Shown one piece after another: positions 7,588 through 19,900 of a stretch of 52,989 nt of DNA. The translations under genes and the position numbers were made by a program. This stretch comes from Allobrachymonas denitrificans DSM 15123 (GTDB lineage: Bacteria; Pseudomonadota; Gammaproteobacteria; Burkholderiales; Burkholderiaceae_C). The DNA lies in contig NZ_FOCW01000005.1 in the NCBI RefSeq assembly GCF_900110225.1, forward strand, positions 1 to 52,989, read 5' to 3'. The notes under the pieces are model-generated. The model made no database searches. It was not told the DNA's origin and was given only the letters and a program-made list of their open reading frames with translations. Numbering within the stretch: the stretch's first letter is position 1; each line of letters opens with the position of its first letter.

Positions 7588-8339
7588 GCGGGGTTGTCGA
7601 TGTCGATGAAGGTATGGGTCAGACCATGGCGACGGGACAGCTCCTCACCGAGTGCGGACACGCCATAGCGCTCGGTCGCGTGGTGGCCGCAGGCAAGAAA
7701 CGCCACGCCGCACTCGCGCGCATAGTGGGCCTGGGGCTCGGACAGCTCGCCGGTCAGGAAGGCATCCACGCCGGCTGCGATGGCGGCCTCGAAATAGCCC
7801 TGCGCTCCGCCACTGCACCAGGCAAGGCGGCGCATCGGACGCGCCGGGTCGCCATCGACCAGAGTGACCGGCCGTTGCAGCACGCGCTCCACATGGGCAG
7901 CCAGCGCGGCAGCCGACGCGAATTCCTGCCCGGCAGGCTTGCCCAGAAACACCATGTCCTGATCGCCGGTGCGGCCATCGGGGTCGAACCCAAGCCGCTG
8001 GCCCAGTTGCGCGTTGTTGCCGAGTTCGGGGTGGGCGTCGAGTGGCAGATGGTAGGCAAACAGGTTGATGTCGTGCTCCAGCAGCAGTGCCAGACGCTGC
8101 TTCATCCAGCCGGTGACCCTGCCATCCTGGCCTCGCCAGAACAGGCCATGATGGACCAGGATCGCGTCTGCCCCCGCCTCGATGGCCGCCTCGATCAGCG
8201 CGCGGCTGGCCGTGACGCCCGTCACCAGGCGGCTGATATCGGATTTGCCTTCGACCTGCAGGCCATTCGGGCCATAGTCACGGAAAAGCTGCGGCTGCAG
8301 CGTGGAGTCGAGAGACTGGAGCAAGTCGTTGCGCAACAT
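7584..8339 (-). CDS. Nif3-like dinuclear metal-centre protein (YbgI family)
   Basis: A 251-residue member of the NIF3/YbgI family, which forms hexameric toroids with a two-metal site; some members are annotated as GTP cyclohydrolase 1 type 2-like. The family signature LVHHGLFWRGQD is present (about residues 61-72), as is the C-terminal FLTGELSE...FLACGHHATERYG metal-binding block. The biochemical role of the family is not settled. It is upstream of and overlaps pdxA, and its own start faces away from the protease gene at 8418, leaving a 78-base divergent promoter region. Confidence 0.93.
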   Translation of the reverse strand: MLRNDLLQSLDSTLQPQLFRDYGPNGLQVEGKSDISRLVTGVTASRALIEAAIEAGADAILVHHGLFWRGQDGRVTGWMKQRLALLLEHDINLFAYHLPLDAHPELGNNAQLGQRLGFDPDGRTGDQDMVFLGKPAGQEFASAAALAAHVERVLQRPVTLVDGDPARPMRRLAWCSGGAQGYFEAAIAAGVDAFLTGELSEPQAHYARECGVAFLACGHHATERYGVSALGEELSRRHGLTHTFIDIDNPA

Positions 8340-8417
8340 GGTGACAAATGTGGTGCTGGAGAGGGAAACTCGCTGGCCATGGGGAGATGCGCCACGATTT
8401 CGGCGACAATTCAGGCC

Positions 8418-9560
8418 ATGAAACGATTGTGGTTGCTATTCTCGCAGGTTGTGACGGCCGCTCTTGCGGTTTACTTCGTGATCGCAGCCATGCAGCCGCA
8501 ATGGCTCAAGCGTTCCAGCCCCGACCTGAAGAGCGTGACCGTGGTGGAAGCACCGCCGAGCGACAAGCCGGTGCCGAGCACCCAGACGGAAACCCTGCGC
8601 TCCGCGGCACGACAGGCTGCCCCTGCCGTGGTCAGCATCGTCACCAATCCCGACGAGCGTTCGCAGCAGGAAGCTGCGCGACGCGCCAACGCGCCACGCA
8701 GCCCGCAGCAGGACGAAGACATGTTCTCCGGCGTGGGCAGCGGCGTGCTGGTGAGCGCGGAAGGCTACATCCTCACCAACAACCACGTGGTGGAAGATGC
8801 GGAAAGCATCGAAGTGCAGCTCAATGATGGGCGCCGCGGCGCGGCAACCATCGTGGGCACCGATCCGGATACCGACCTGGCCGTACTGAAACTTGACCTG
8901 GCGAATGTACCCGCCATCACGCTGGGCGATTCGGCCAGCCTGCAGGTGGGTGATCCGGTGCTGGCCATCGGCAACCCGTTCGGCGTTGGCCAGACCGTGA
9001 CCAGCGGTATCGTGAGTGCGCTGGGCCGCAGTCAGCTCGGCATCAACACTTTCGAGAACTTCATCCAGACCGATGCAGCCATCAACCCCGGCAACTCGGG
9101 GGGGGCGCTGGTGGATATCCACGGCAATCTGGTCGGCATCAACACCGCCATCTATTCGCGTACCGGTGGCTACATGGGCATCGGTTTTGCCACCCCCACC
9201 AGCACCGCCAAGCATGTGCTGGACAGCATCATCACTGCGGGCGAAGTACGCCGTGGCTGGATCGGCGTGGAGCCGAGCGACATCACGGCAGAGATTGCTG
9301 CCACCTTCAAGGCGAAGGAGAACGAAGGCGTGATCATCACCGGCGTGGTGCAAGGCGGGCCGGCGGCCAAGGCCGGCCTCAAGCCGGGAGACATCATCAC
9401 CGCGGTGAACAGCACGGCCATCCACAATGTGCAGGAACTGCTGGATACCGTGGCGGCCCTGACGCCGGGGCAACCCACCACTTTCGCCATCCTGCAGCAT
9501 GGCGAAGCCAGCACGCGCGAGCTGACTCCCCTGCAGCGGCCCAAGCCGCGCGCACGCTGA
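8418..9560 (+). CDS. Periplasmic trypsin-like serine protease with one PDZ domain (DegS/AlgW type)
   Basis: A 380-residue HtrA-family protease. A single N-terminal membrane anchor (residues about 5-25) precedes a trypsin-like domain with catalytic His123 (TNNHVVED), Asp153 (DTDLAVL) and Ser227 (NPGNSGGAL), then one PDZ domain (about 290-370). One PDZ and an uncleaved anchor match DegS/AlgW more than DegP. In gamma-proteobacteria such proteins cut the anti-sigma factor RseA when unfolded outer-membrane proteins accumulate. The site-2 protease RseP is in this window at 29373, but no rseA/rpoE is seen here, so a role in the sigma-E cascade is inference. The ATG was chosen because the hydrophobic anchor begins there. 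Confidence 0.92.
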   Translation: MKRLWLLFSQVVTAALAVYFVIAAMQPQWLKRSSPDLKSVTVVEAPPSDKPVPSTQTETLRSAARQAAPAVVSIVTNPDERSQQEAARRANAPRSPQQDEDMFSGVGSGVLVSAEGYILTNNHVVEDAESIEVQLNDGRRGAATIVGTDPDTDLAVLKLDLANVPAITLGDSASLQVGDPVLAIGNPFGVGQTVTSGIVSALGRSQLGINTFENFIQTDAAINPGNSGGALVDIHGNLVGINTAIYSRTGGYMGIGFATPTSTAKHVLDSIITAGEVRRGWIGVEPSDITAEIAATFKAKENEGVIITGVVQGGPAAKAGLKPGDIITAVNSTAIHNVQELLDTVAALTPGQPTTFAILQHGEASTRELTPLQRPKPRAR

Positions 9561-9569
9561 GTCGAAGAA

Positions 9570-10040
9570 TCAGACCTTGCGTTGCGCCAGGCGAATCACG
9601 CAGACCAGCGCGCACAGCCACTGACCCACGTAGAAAACGGTACCCACACTGTGCCAGAGCGCCAGGTTCTGGCGCATCTCGATGCGCGGGGCGGCGACCA
9701 GTTGCAGCAACAGCGCCAGCAGCAGGCCGGTGATCAGCAGGCCGAAGTACAGCATATTTGGGCGCTGGATAGTGTCGAGCGAAACGCCCTGCTCGCCTGC
9801 CTCGTACCGCGTGTCGGAAAAGTCGCGCAGACGGCTGCGGAACAGCATGACCAGCAGCAGTACGCTGATGATGGACACCCAGCCCTGGGCCGCGAACAGG
9901 CGCGCCGCCATGGTTCCGGCCATGGACGGGGTGGGCAGGTGCGCAAACAGCATGGGCACCGCCATGAAGCCGATGACCGACAGGCTGCCCAGCCAGAGGG
10001 CCGCCAGGACGGAACTGAGGATGTGCTGGCGTGGACTCAT
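9570..10040 (-). CDS. DUF4149-type membrane protein
   Basis: A 156-residue integral membrane protein with four predicted helices (about residues 8-34, 52-68, 95-117, 130-150) and the sequence pattern of the DUF4149/TMEM205-like family: LWLGSLSVIGFMAVPMLFAHLP at the start and LWHSVGTVFYVGQWLCAL at the end. Function is unknown. It lies 14 bases downstream of greA, on the same strand, and is probably the last gene of carA-carB-greA. It converges with the DegS-like gene, with only 9 bases between the two stops. Confidence 0.85.
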   Translation of the reverse strand: MSPRQHILSSVLAALWLGSLSVIGFMAVPMLFAHLPTPSMAGTMAARLFAAQGWVSIISVLLLVMLFRSRLRDFSDTRYEAGEQGVSLDTIQRPNMLYFGLLITGLLLALLLQLVAAPRIEMRQNLALWHSVGTVFYVGQWLCALVCVIRLAQRKV

Positions 10041-10054
10041 GGCGGTCTCCGGAA

Positions 10055-10534
10055 TCAGAGGTAGCGGACGCCGGTGATTTCGTAGCGGCGCACGCCACCC
10101 GGGGCCTGCACTTCGGCCGTGTCGCCCTCTTCCTTGCCGATCAGGGCGCGGGCGATGGGGCTGCCCACGTTGATCAGGCCCAGCTTGAGATCGGCCTCGT
10201 CCTCACCCACGATCTGGTAGGTGACGGCGTTGCCGGAATCCTCGTCTTCCAGATCGACGGTGGCACCGAACACCACCTTGCCACCGGCATCCAGCGTGCT
10301 GGGGTCGATCACCTTGGCAGCCGTCAGCTTGCCTTCGATTTCCTTGATGCGGCCTTCGATGAAGCCCTGACGGTCCTTGGCGGCTTCGTATTCGGCGTTT
10401 TCACTCAGGTCGCCGTGCGAGCGGGCTTCGGCGATGGCGGCGATGACGTCGGGGCGGTCCTTGGTCTTCAGTTTGTGCAGTTCGGCCTTGAGTTTCTCGG
10501 CGCCCTTGACGGTAATCGGGATGGTCGTTGTCAT
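10055..10534 (-). CDS. greA: Transcription elongation factor GreA
   Basis: A 159-residue factor that enters the secondary channel of RNA polymerase and stimulates cleavage of backtracked RNA. The N-terminal antiparallel coiled coil (about residues 8-75) carries the tip acidic residues in DLSENAEYEAAKDRQ, and the C-terminal FKBP-like domain (80-159) ends GVRRYEITGVRYL. The length matches the family (E. coli 158). It lies about 100 bases after carB with a hairpin between them; carAB-greA is a common order in beta-proteobacteria. Confidence 0.97.
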   Translation of the reverse strand: MTTTIPITVKGAEKLKAELHKLKTKDRPDVIAAIAEARSHGDLSENAEYEAAKDRQGFIEGRIKEIEGKLTAAKVIDPSTLDAGGKVVFGATVDLEDEDSGNAVTYQIVGEDEADLKLGLINVGSPIARALIGKEEGDTAEVQAPGGVRRYEITGVRYL

Positions 10535-10562
10535 GTTATTGGGAAAATGTCTCGTCCAGAAA

Positions 10563-10593
10563 AGCGAAACCGCCGGGTCTTGCGTCCCGGCGG
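10563..10593 (-). terminator. Hairpin between carB and greA, possible partial terminator
   Basis: On the minus strand, CCGCCGGG/CCCGGCGG (10586-10593 and 10570-10577, eight-base loop) is followed by TTTCGCTTTT. The stem is strong but the U-tract is interrupted, so it may only reduce read-through from carB into greA. Confidence 0.5.
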
Positions 10594-10631
10594 CAGTGGA
10601 TGGGCAAATTATGCCCTATTTCATTGGAGCG

Positions 10632-13892
<3,261 letters not shown>

Positions 13893-13960
13893 GGTATTTC
13901 TTGGTTTGGTCGTTCGCGGATGGGGGCGGCCTTGTGGGCGCGCCGCCCGCTCCAGATCAA

Positions 13961-15133
13961 TCAGGCGGACTTGCCCTCGCGCATCAGGGAGGTGAAGCGG
14001 TCGAACAGGCTGGCAATGTCGTGCGGGCCGGAGGAGGCTTCGGGGTGTCCCTGGAAGCTGAAGGCCGGCTTGTCGGTGCGCTCGAGGCCCTGCACGGTGC
14101 CGTCGAACAGGCTCACGTGGGTGATGCGCAGGTGCGCAGGCAGCGTGGATTCATCGACCGCAAAACCGTGGTTCTGGCTGGTGATGCTGACGCGGCCGCT
14201 TTCCAGGCACTTGACCGGGTGGTTGGCGCCGTGGTGACCAAACTTCATCTTGAAGGTCTGGGCACCGCTGGCCAGTGCCAGCAGCTGGTGGCCCAGGCAG
14301 ATGCCGAAGATCGGCACGCCGGCGTCCATGATCTGCTGAATGGCGGTGATGGCGTAATCGCAGGGTTGCGGGTCGCCAGGGCCGTTGCTCAGGAACACGC
14401 CGTCGGGCTGCAGCGCCAGCACGTCGGCAGCGGGCGTCTGCGCCGGCACCACGGTGACCTTGCAGCCACGCTCGCACAGCATGCGCAGGATGTTGTGCTT
14501 GACGCCGAAGTCGTAGGCGACGACGTGGAAGTCGGGATCGGTCAGCTCGCCGAAGCCCTCACCCAGTTCCCATTCGGTCTGCGTCCAGGCGTAAGGGCTG
14601 CTGCAGCTGACCACCTTGGCCAGATCCTGGCCGGCCATGCTGGGCGCACCCTTGGCAGCGGCGATGGCCTGGTCGATTTCAGCCTGGGTGGGAGCGCCGG
14701 TGTGATCGAGTGCCATGATGCAGCCGCTTTGCGCGCCGTGCGTGCGCAGGTGGCGCGTGAGGCGGCGGGTGTCCAGATCGGCAATGGCAACCACGCCGTT
14801 GGCCTTGAGGTAGTCCTGCAGGCTGGCGGTGCTGCGGAAGTTGGACGCGATCAGCGGCAGGTTCTGGATCACCAGGCCGGCAGCGAACACCTTGTGCGAT
14901 TCGACGTCTTCGGGGTTGGTGCCGGTATTGCCAATATGCGGATAGGTGAGCGTGATGATCTGCTGGCAGTAGCTGGCGTCGCTCAGGATTTCCTGGTAGC
15001 CGGTGAGGGAGGTGTTGAAAACGACTTCGCCAGTCGTGCTGCCCGGCGCGCCGATGGAGTGGCCGGTGAAGGTGGTGCCATCGGCGAGGGCCAGGATGGC
15101 GGCAGGAAAGGGTGCCTGTTGGGACAAGAGCAC
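13961..15133 (-). CDS. carA: Carbamoyl-phosphate synthase small subunit (glutaminase)
   Basis: A 390-residue class-I glutamine amidotransferase subunit that hydrolyses glutamine and channels ammonia to CarB. The N-terminal CPSase domain is followed by the amidotransferase domain with the nucleophile cysteine in [14 protein letters not shown] and the His/Glu pair in [12 protein letters not shown]. The start is taken as GTG at 15131-15133, preceded by GGAGA, because homology begins at [21 protein letters not shown]. The frame is open for 43 codons further upstream but those residues are unlike CarA. A -10 box lies about 155 bases upstream, giving a long leader. Confidence 0.95.
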   Translation of the reverse strand: MLLSQQAPFPAAILALADGTTFTGHSIGAPGSTTGEVVFNTSLTGYQEILSDASYCQQIITLTYPHIGNTGTNPEDVESHKVFAAGLVIQNLPLIASNFRSTASLQDYLKANGVVAIADLDTRRLTRHLRTHGAQSGCIMALDHTGAPTQAEIDQAIAAAKGAPSMAGQDLAKVVSCSSPYAWTQTEWELGEGFGELTDPDFHVVAYDFGVKHNILRMLCERGCKVTVVPAQTPAADVLALQPDGVFLSNGPGDPQPCDYAITAIQQIMDAGVPIFGICLGHQLLALASGAQTFKMKFGHHGANHPVKCLESGRVSITSQNHGFAVDESTLPAHLRITHVSLFDGTVQGLERTDKPAFSFQGHPEASSGPHDIASLFDRFTSLMREGKSA

Positions 15134-15287
15134 GTGGTTCTCCGTAAAGCGGTGCGGGATCAGAAGGAAGGCGGTACGCCAGCCTGACCCAAGAACCACC
15201 ATGCCCTCGTGGGGGTGCACGGTCTCAGCACCGTTGCTGCATGTGAACTTGAATCGCGGCAAGCGCCGGGTGTGCTGTGAAGCATCT

Positions 15288-15318
15288 CATTATAAACGGT
15301 GAGGGTTACCCCTTGTTT
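15288..15318 (-). promoter_or_regulatory. Probable promoter of carAB
   Basis: On the minus strand a perfect TATAAT -10 box lies at 15289-15294. The -35 region about 17 bases upstream is weak (AACAAG/TTAAAC-like). Transcription would begin near 15282 and give a leader of about 150 bases before the carA GTG. The leader holds a short GGTGC/GCACC hairpin but no riboswitch that I recognise. It may be the site of pyrimidine or arginine control. Confidence 0.5.
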
Positions 15319-15330
15319 AAGCTGTGCAGC

Positions 15331-15370
15331 AAAAAGCCACACTGCCCGCACGATTGCTGGCAGTGTGGCT
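15331..15370 (-). terminator. Terminator of putP
   Basis: A perfect 12-bp stem AGCCACACTGCC/GGCAGTGTGGCT (arms 15359-15370 and 15335-15346 read on the minus strand, 12-base loop) is followed by TTTTTGC. It sits about 25 bases past the putP stop and just upstream of the carA promoter. Confidence 0.9.
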
Positions 15371-15394
15371 GCACAAATGAAGCTATCCGGAGGC

Positions 15395-16891
15395 TCAGAC
15401 GCCGATGCGGCGCGCCTCTTCCATCACCACGGCATGCGATTTCAGCATGCTGGCAGACGGCGTGCCCATGCGGCTCACCAGCACGATGGCGATGGTGGAG
15501 AAGATGAAACCGGGGATGATTTCATATAGGCCCAGCCAGCCGAACTGCTTCCACACCAGCACCGTGGCAGCACCGACGATGATGCCGGCCAGCGCGCCGT
15601 TGCGCGTCATGCGGCTCCAGAACAGCGACAGGATGATGATGGGACCGAAGGCGGCACCGAAGCCGGCCCAGGCGTAGCTCACCATGCCCAGCACGCGGGA
15701 GTTGGGATCTTGCGCGATGAAGATGGCCACCAGGGCGATCAGCAGCACCATGGCGCGACCGATCCAGACCAGTTCTTTCTGCGATGCGTTCTTGCGCAGG
15801 AAGGTGCGATAGATGTCTTCCGTCAGCGCGCTGGAGCACACCAGCAGCTGGCAGGACAGCGTGCTCATCACGGCAGCCAGGATGGCGGCCAGCAGGCCGC
15901 CGGCGATCCAGGGGTTGAACAGCTGCTTGGACAGTTCCATGAACACCGTTTCGGCGTTGGCGTTGACGGCGGCGGCGCCTTCCGGATGGGCCATGAAGTA
16001 CGGGATGCCGACAAAGCCGACGGCGACCGCGCCCATCAGGCACAGAATCATCCACGTCATGCTGATTCGGCGGGCATTGGGAATGGTTTCCACCGAGGAG
16101 GCTGCCATGAAGCGCACCAGGATGTGCGGCTGGCCGAAGTAGCCCAGGCCCCAGGCCAGCAGCGAGATGATGCCGGTGAAGGTGGCGCCCTTCATGATGT
16201 CGAACTTTTCGACCGGCACCACGGCGGCCCAGTCCTGGCCGGGCTGCAGCTGGCCCTGCACGGCCAGATAGGCCATGACGGGCGCCAGGATCAGCGCGGT
16301 GATCATCATGGAGGCCTGGATGGTGTCCGTCCAGCTCACGGCCAGGAAGCCGCCGATGAACACGTAGGCGATGGTGCAGAGGGCACCCACCCACAGCGCG
16401 GTTTCATAGGGCATGCCGAACATGTTCTCGAACAGGCGCGCGCCAGCCACCACGCCGGAAGCGCAGTAGATGGTGAAGAAGATCAGGATCACCAGCGTGG
16501 TGAAGATGCGCAGGATGTTGGACTTGTCCTCGAAACGGCTGGAGAAATAGTCGGGCAGCGTCAGGGCGTTGCCGGCGCGCTCGGTGTACAGGCGCAGGCG
16601 GGCAGCGACGAAGCGCCAGTTCAGGTAGGCGCCGATAACCAGGCCGACGGCAATCCACGATTCGGACAGGCCGGTCAGGTAGATGGCGCCGGGCAGGCCC
16701 ATCAGCAGCCAGCCGCTCATGTCGGAGGCGCCGGCAGACAGCGCAGTGACGAAACTGCCGAGGCTGCGACCACCCAGAATGTAGTCGGACAGGTTCTTGG
16801 TGCTGGCATAGCCAAGCCAGCCAATGCCGAGCATGGCCACCAGGTAGATGGCGAACATGATCGTGGTGGGATCGCTCCAGTTCAGGGTCAT
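15395..16891 (-). CDS. putP: Sodium/proline symporter PutP
   Basis: A 498-residue inner-membrane transporter of the sodium:solute symporter family that imports L-proline with Na+. About 13 hydrophobic helices are visible. Family signatures include the SDYILGGRSLGSFVTALSAGASDMSGWLLMG stretch (read in two parts, residues about 35-65), which contains the Na+ and substrate residues, and the GFGAAFGPIIILSLFWSRMTRNGAL block near the C-terminus. The ATG at 16891 has GGAG six bases upstream; an upstream in-frame ATG would add 15 unlike residues. It lies about 100 bases downstream of putA and is very probably co-regulated with it. Confidence 0.96.
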   Translation of the reverse strand: MTLNWSDPTTIMFAIYLVAMLGIGWLGYASTKNLSDYILGGRSLGSFVTALSAGASDMSGWLLMGLPGAIYLTGLSESWIAVGLVIGAYLNWRFVAARLRLYTERAGNALTLPDYFSSRFEDKSNILRIFTTLVILIFFTIYCASGVVAGARLFENMFGMPYETALWVGALCTIAYVFIGGFLAVSWTDTIQASMMITALILAPVMAYLAVQGQLQPGQDWAAVVPVEKFDIMKGATFTGIISLLAWGLGYFGQPHILVRFMAASSVETIPNARRISMTWMILCLMGAVAVGFVGIPYFMAHPEGAAAVNANAETVFMELSKQLFNPWIAGGLLAAILAAVMSTLSCQLLVCSSALTEDIYRTFLRKNASQKELVWIGRAMVLLIALVAIFIAQDPNSRVLGMVSYAWAGFGAAFGPIIILSLFWSRMTRNGALAGIIVGAATVLVWKQFGWLGLYEIIPGFIFSTIAIVLVSRMGTPSASMLKSHAVVMEEARRIGV

Positions 16892-16931
16892 GGGAGTCTC
16901 CAGGAAAGGGGTAGGTTGTAGTGAGGGGTGA

Positions 16932-16979
16932 TGCACAGCGGCACGGTGGGCCCGCTTGTGGCGGACGCGCCGCTGTGCA
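16932..16979 (-). other. Intercistronic inverted repeat between putA and putP
   Basis: An 11-bp perfect inverted repeat TGCACAGCGGC/GCCGCTGTGCA (16932-16942 and 16969-16979) with a GC-rich middle lies between the putA stop and the putP start. There is no U-tract, so it is more likely an mRNA-stabilising or attenuating hairpin than a full terminator. It could set a higher level of putA than putP. Confidence 0.55.
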
Positions 16980-16994
16980 CCGGAAAATGCCGAC

Positions 16995-19900
16995 TCAGGC
17001 CATCGTCATGAGCTGGGCGTTGCCGCCGGCGGCGGCGGTATTCGTGCTGATGCTCTGTTCGTGCATCAGCGCCGAAAGCGTGTAGCCGTGGCCCGCGGCG
17101 AGTTCGTCGCTGCGGCGGCTGTCCATGCGGACCAGATTGCCGTCGCGGGAGGCGACGCGCGTGCCGACTTCGAGCAAGGCATCGCCATCGCCCTCGAACA
17201 GCAGGACCTGCATGGGGGTGGCATTATCCGTCAAGGCGTCGACGTTGCCCGCACTCACCCATCCGGACAGTTCGGGCACCTGCAGCAGCACAGTGAGGCT
17301 GGAGGTGACGGCATCCGACGGCGAGCCCACGACATGGCAGGGATTGCCGGTCGCAAAGGCAGCGGCAAGCTGGTGCACCAGGCCCAGTGCCGTTTGCGGC
17401 ATGGCCCATACGCCACCGCGTGGCAGCAGGCGATAGCGGTTGGTCTCGCCGGTGGGGCCAGGCATCAGTTCGCTGTAGCCGAGGCGTGATCCGGCTGCCG
17501 CGCAGGCGCAGGCCTGCTGTGCGGCATCGCGCTCGTGCGCTGGCAAGCCACTGAGGCCCTCTTCCGTCACGATGCGCTTCAAGGCATCCAGTGCAGCTTG
17601 TGCGGCGGGGAGGGCTGGCTCATCGGCCAGCTGCGTGCTGGCCCCCGGCAGCGCATCCAGATCCGCATGCGCTTCGCTCGCCTGCACCAGACGGTACAGG
17701 TACAGCGGGCCGCCCGCCTTGGGGCCGGTGCCGGACAGGCCCATGCCGCCAAAGGGCTGCACCCCTACCACGGCACCGATCTGGTTGCGGTTGACGTACA
17801 GGTTGCCGGCATGCACGCGCTGCGTCATGCGGTCGATGGTTTCGTCGATGCGGCTGTGCACGCAGAAGGTCAGGCCGTAGCCGGTGGCATTGATGCCGTC
17901 CACCAGCTGATCCAGCTCGTCGCGCTTGAAGCGCAGCACGTGCAGCACGGGGCCGAACACTTCGCGCGTCAGGCGTTCCACGCTGTCGAGCTCGATGATG
18001 GCAGGGCGCACGAAATGGCCCTGCTCCAGTCCTTCGCCGCGCGTCACGCGCGTCACGGGCTGGCCGGCGGCTTCCATGCGTTCGATATGGGCTTCGATCT
18101 GCTGGCGTGCTTCGGCGTCGATCACCGGGCCGACGTCGGTGTGCAGACGGTCGGGATTGCCCAGCGTCCATTCCTGCAGGGCCTGCTTGAGCATGCCCAC
18201 GGTGCGGTCAGCCACGTCGTCCTGCACGCACAGCAGGCGCAGTGCGGAGCAGCGCTGGCCGGCAGAATCGAAGGCAGAGGCCAGCACATCGGCCACCACC
18301 TGCTCGGCCAGAGCCGAAGAATCCACCACCATGGCGTTCTGGCCACCGGTTTCGGCAATCAGCGGAATCGGCTGACCGTTGGGCGACAGGCGCAGCGCCA
18401 GCTGGCGCGCGATGGCGCGGGCCACTTCGGTGGAGCCGGTGAACATCACGCCGCCCACGGCCGGGTGCGCCACCAGCGCTGCACCCACGGTTTCACCGGT
18501 GCCGGGCAGCAGCTGCAGGGCATCCTCGGCCACGCCGGCTTCATGCAGGATGTCAACCATGGCGGCAGCGGTCAGCGGCGTCTGCTCGGCCGGCTTGGCA
18601 ATCACGGCATTGCCGGCAGCGAGCGCTGCAGCGACCTGGCCGCAGAAAATGGCCAGCGGAAAGTTCCAGGGACTGATGGCCAGCACCACGCCCAGCGGAC
18701 GATGCGTGCCGCTGTCGAACTGCGCTGCCGCCTGGGCGCCGTAATAGCGCAGAAAGTCCACAGCCTCGCGCACTTCGGCAACGGCGTTGTTCAGTGTCTT
18801 GCCGGCTTCGCGCATGATCAGGCCCAGCAGGCCTTGGCTGCGCTGCTCCAGCAGATCGGCAGCGCGCTGCAGGGCATCGGCGCGCTGCTGCGGAGGCGTA
18901 CCCGCCCAGATCGGCGCGGCCAGGCTGGCACGCGTGGCGGCAGCGGCCACCTGTTCGGCAGTGGCTTCCTGCACCCAGCCCACGGTATCGCGCTGGTCGG
19001 CCGGGTTGCGCACGGCCTGCCAGCCTTCGGCCTGAGACAGCTCTTCGGGCACGTCCGCATCAGCCGGTGCCGCACAATGCGCTTCGCGGGTGCTGTGCAA
19101 CAGCGCCGCGGCCAGCGAGGCCAGTTGCTGCTCGTGGGCCACATTGAAACCACGCGAGTTGGCCCGCGCCTGCTCGCCCTGCCCGGCGAACAGGTCCACC
19201 GGCAGGGGAATGCGCGGGTGGGGAGCACCAATCACACCCTCTTCCTCGGCCAGCGCCTGCACTTCCTGTACCGGATCGGCCACCAGCTCCGAGACCGGCA
19301 CACTGGCATCGCCAATGCGGTTGACGAAGGAGGTGTTGGCGCCGTTTTCCAGCAGGCGGCGCACCAGATAGGCAAGCAGCGTCTCGTGGCTGCCCACCGG
19401 CGCGTAGACACGGCACGGTCGTCCCAGCTTGCCGTCTCCCACCAGACCGGTCGCCTGCTCATACAGAGGCTCGCCCATGCCGTGCAGGCACTGGAATTCA
19501 TACTGGCCGCTGTAGTAGTTGGCACCTGCCATGTGGTAGATCGCCGCCAGCGACTGGGCATTGTGCGTGGCGAACTGGGGATAGATCGCATCCGGAACTG
19601 CCAGCAGCTTGCGCGCGCAGGCCAGATAGCTCACATCGGTATAGACCTTGCGCGTATAGACCGGATAGCCGTCCATGCCATCCACCTGGGCGCGCTTGAT
19701 CTCGCTGTCCCAGTAGGCGCCCTTTACCAGACGGATCATCAGGCGGCGGCGTGTGCGGCGCGCCAGATCGATCAGGTAGTCGATCACATGCGGGCAGCGC
19801 TTCTGGTAGGCCTGCACCACAAAGCCGATGCCGTTCCAGCCACGCAGCGAGGGAGCAGCACACAGCGCTTCCAGCAGATCCAGCGACAGCTCCAGACGGT

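Noticed and set aside
15134-15262. 43-residue N-terminal extension of CarA
   Set aside because: Homology to CarA starts at the GTG at 15133, which has a good GGAGA site; the extra codons are part of the leader.
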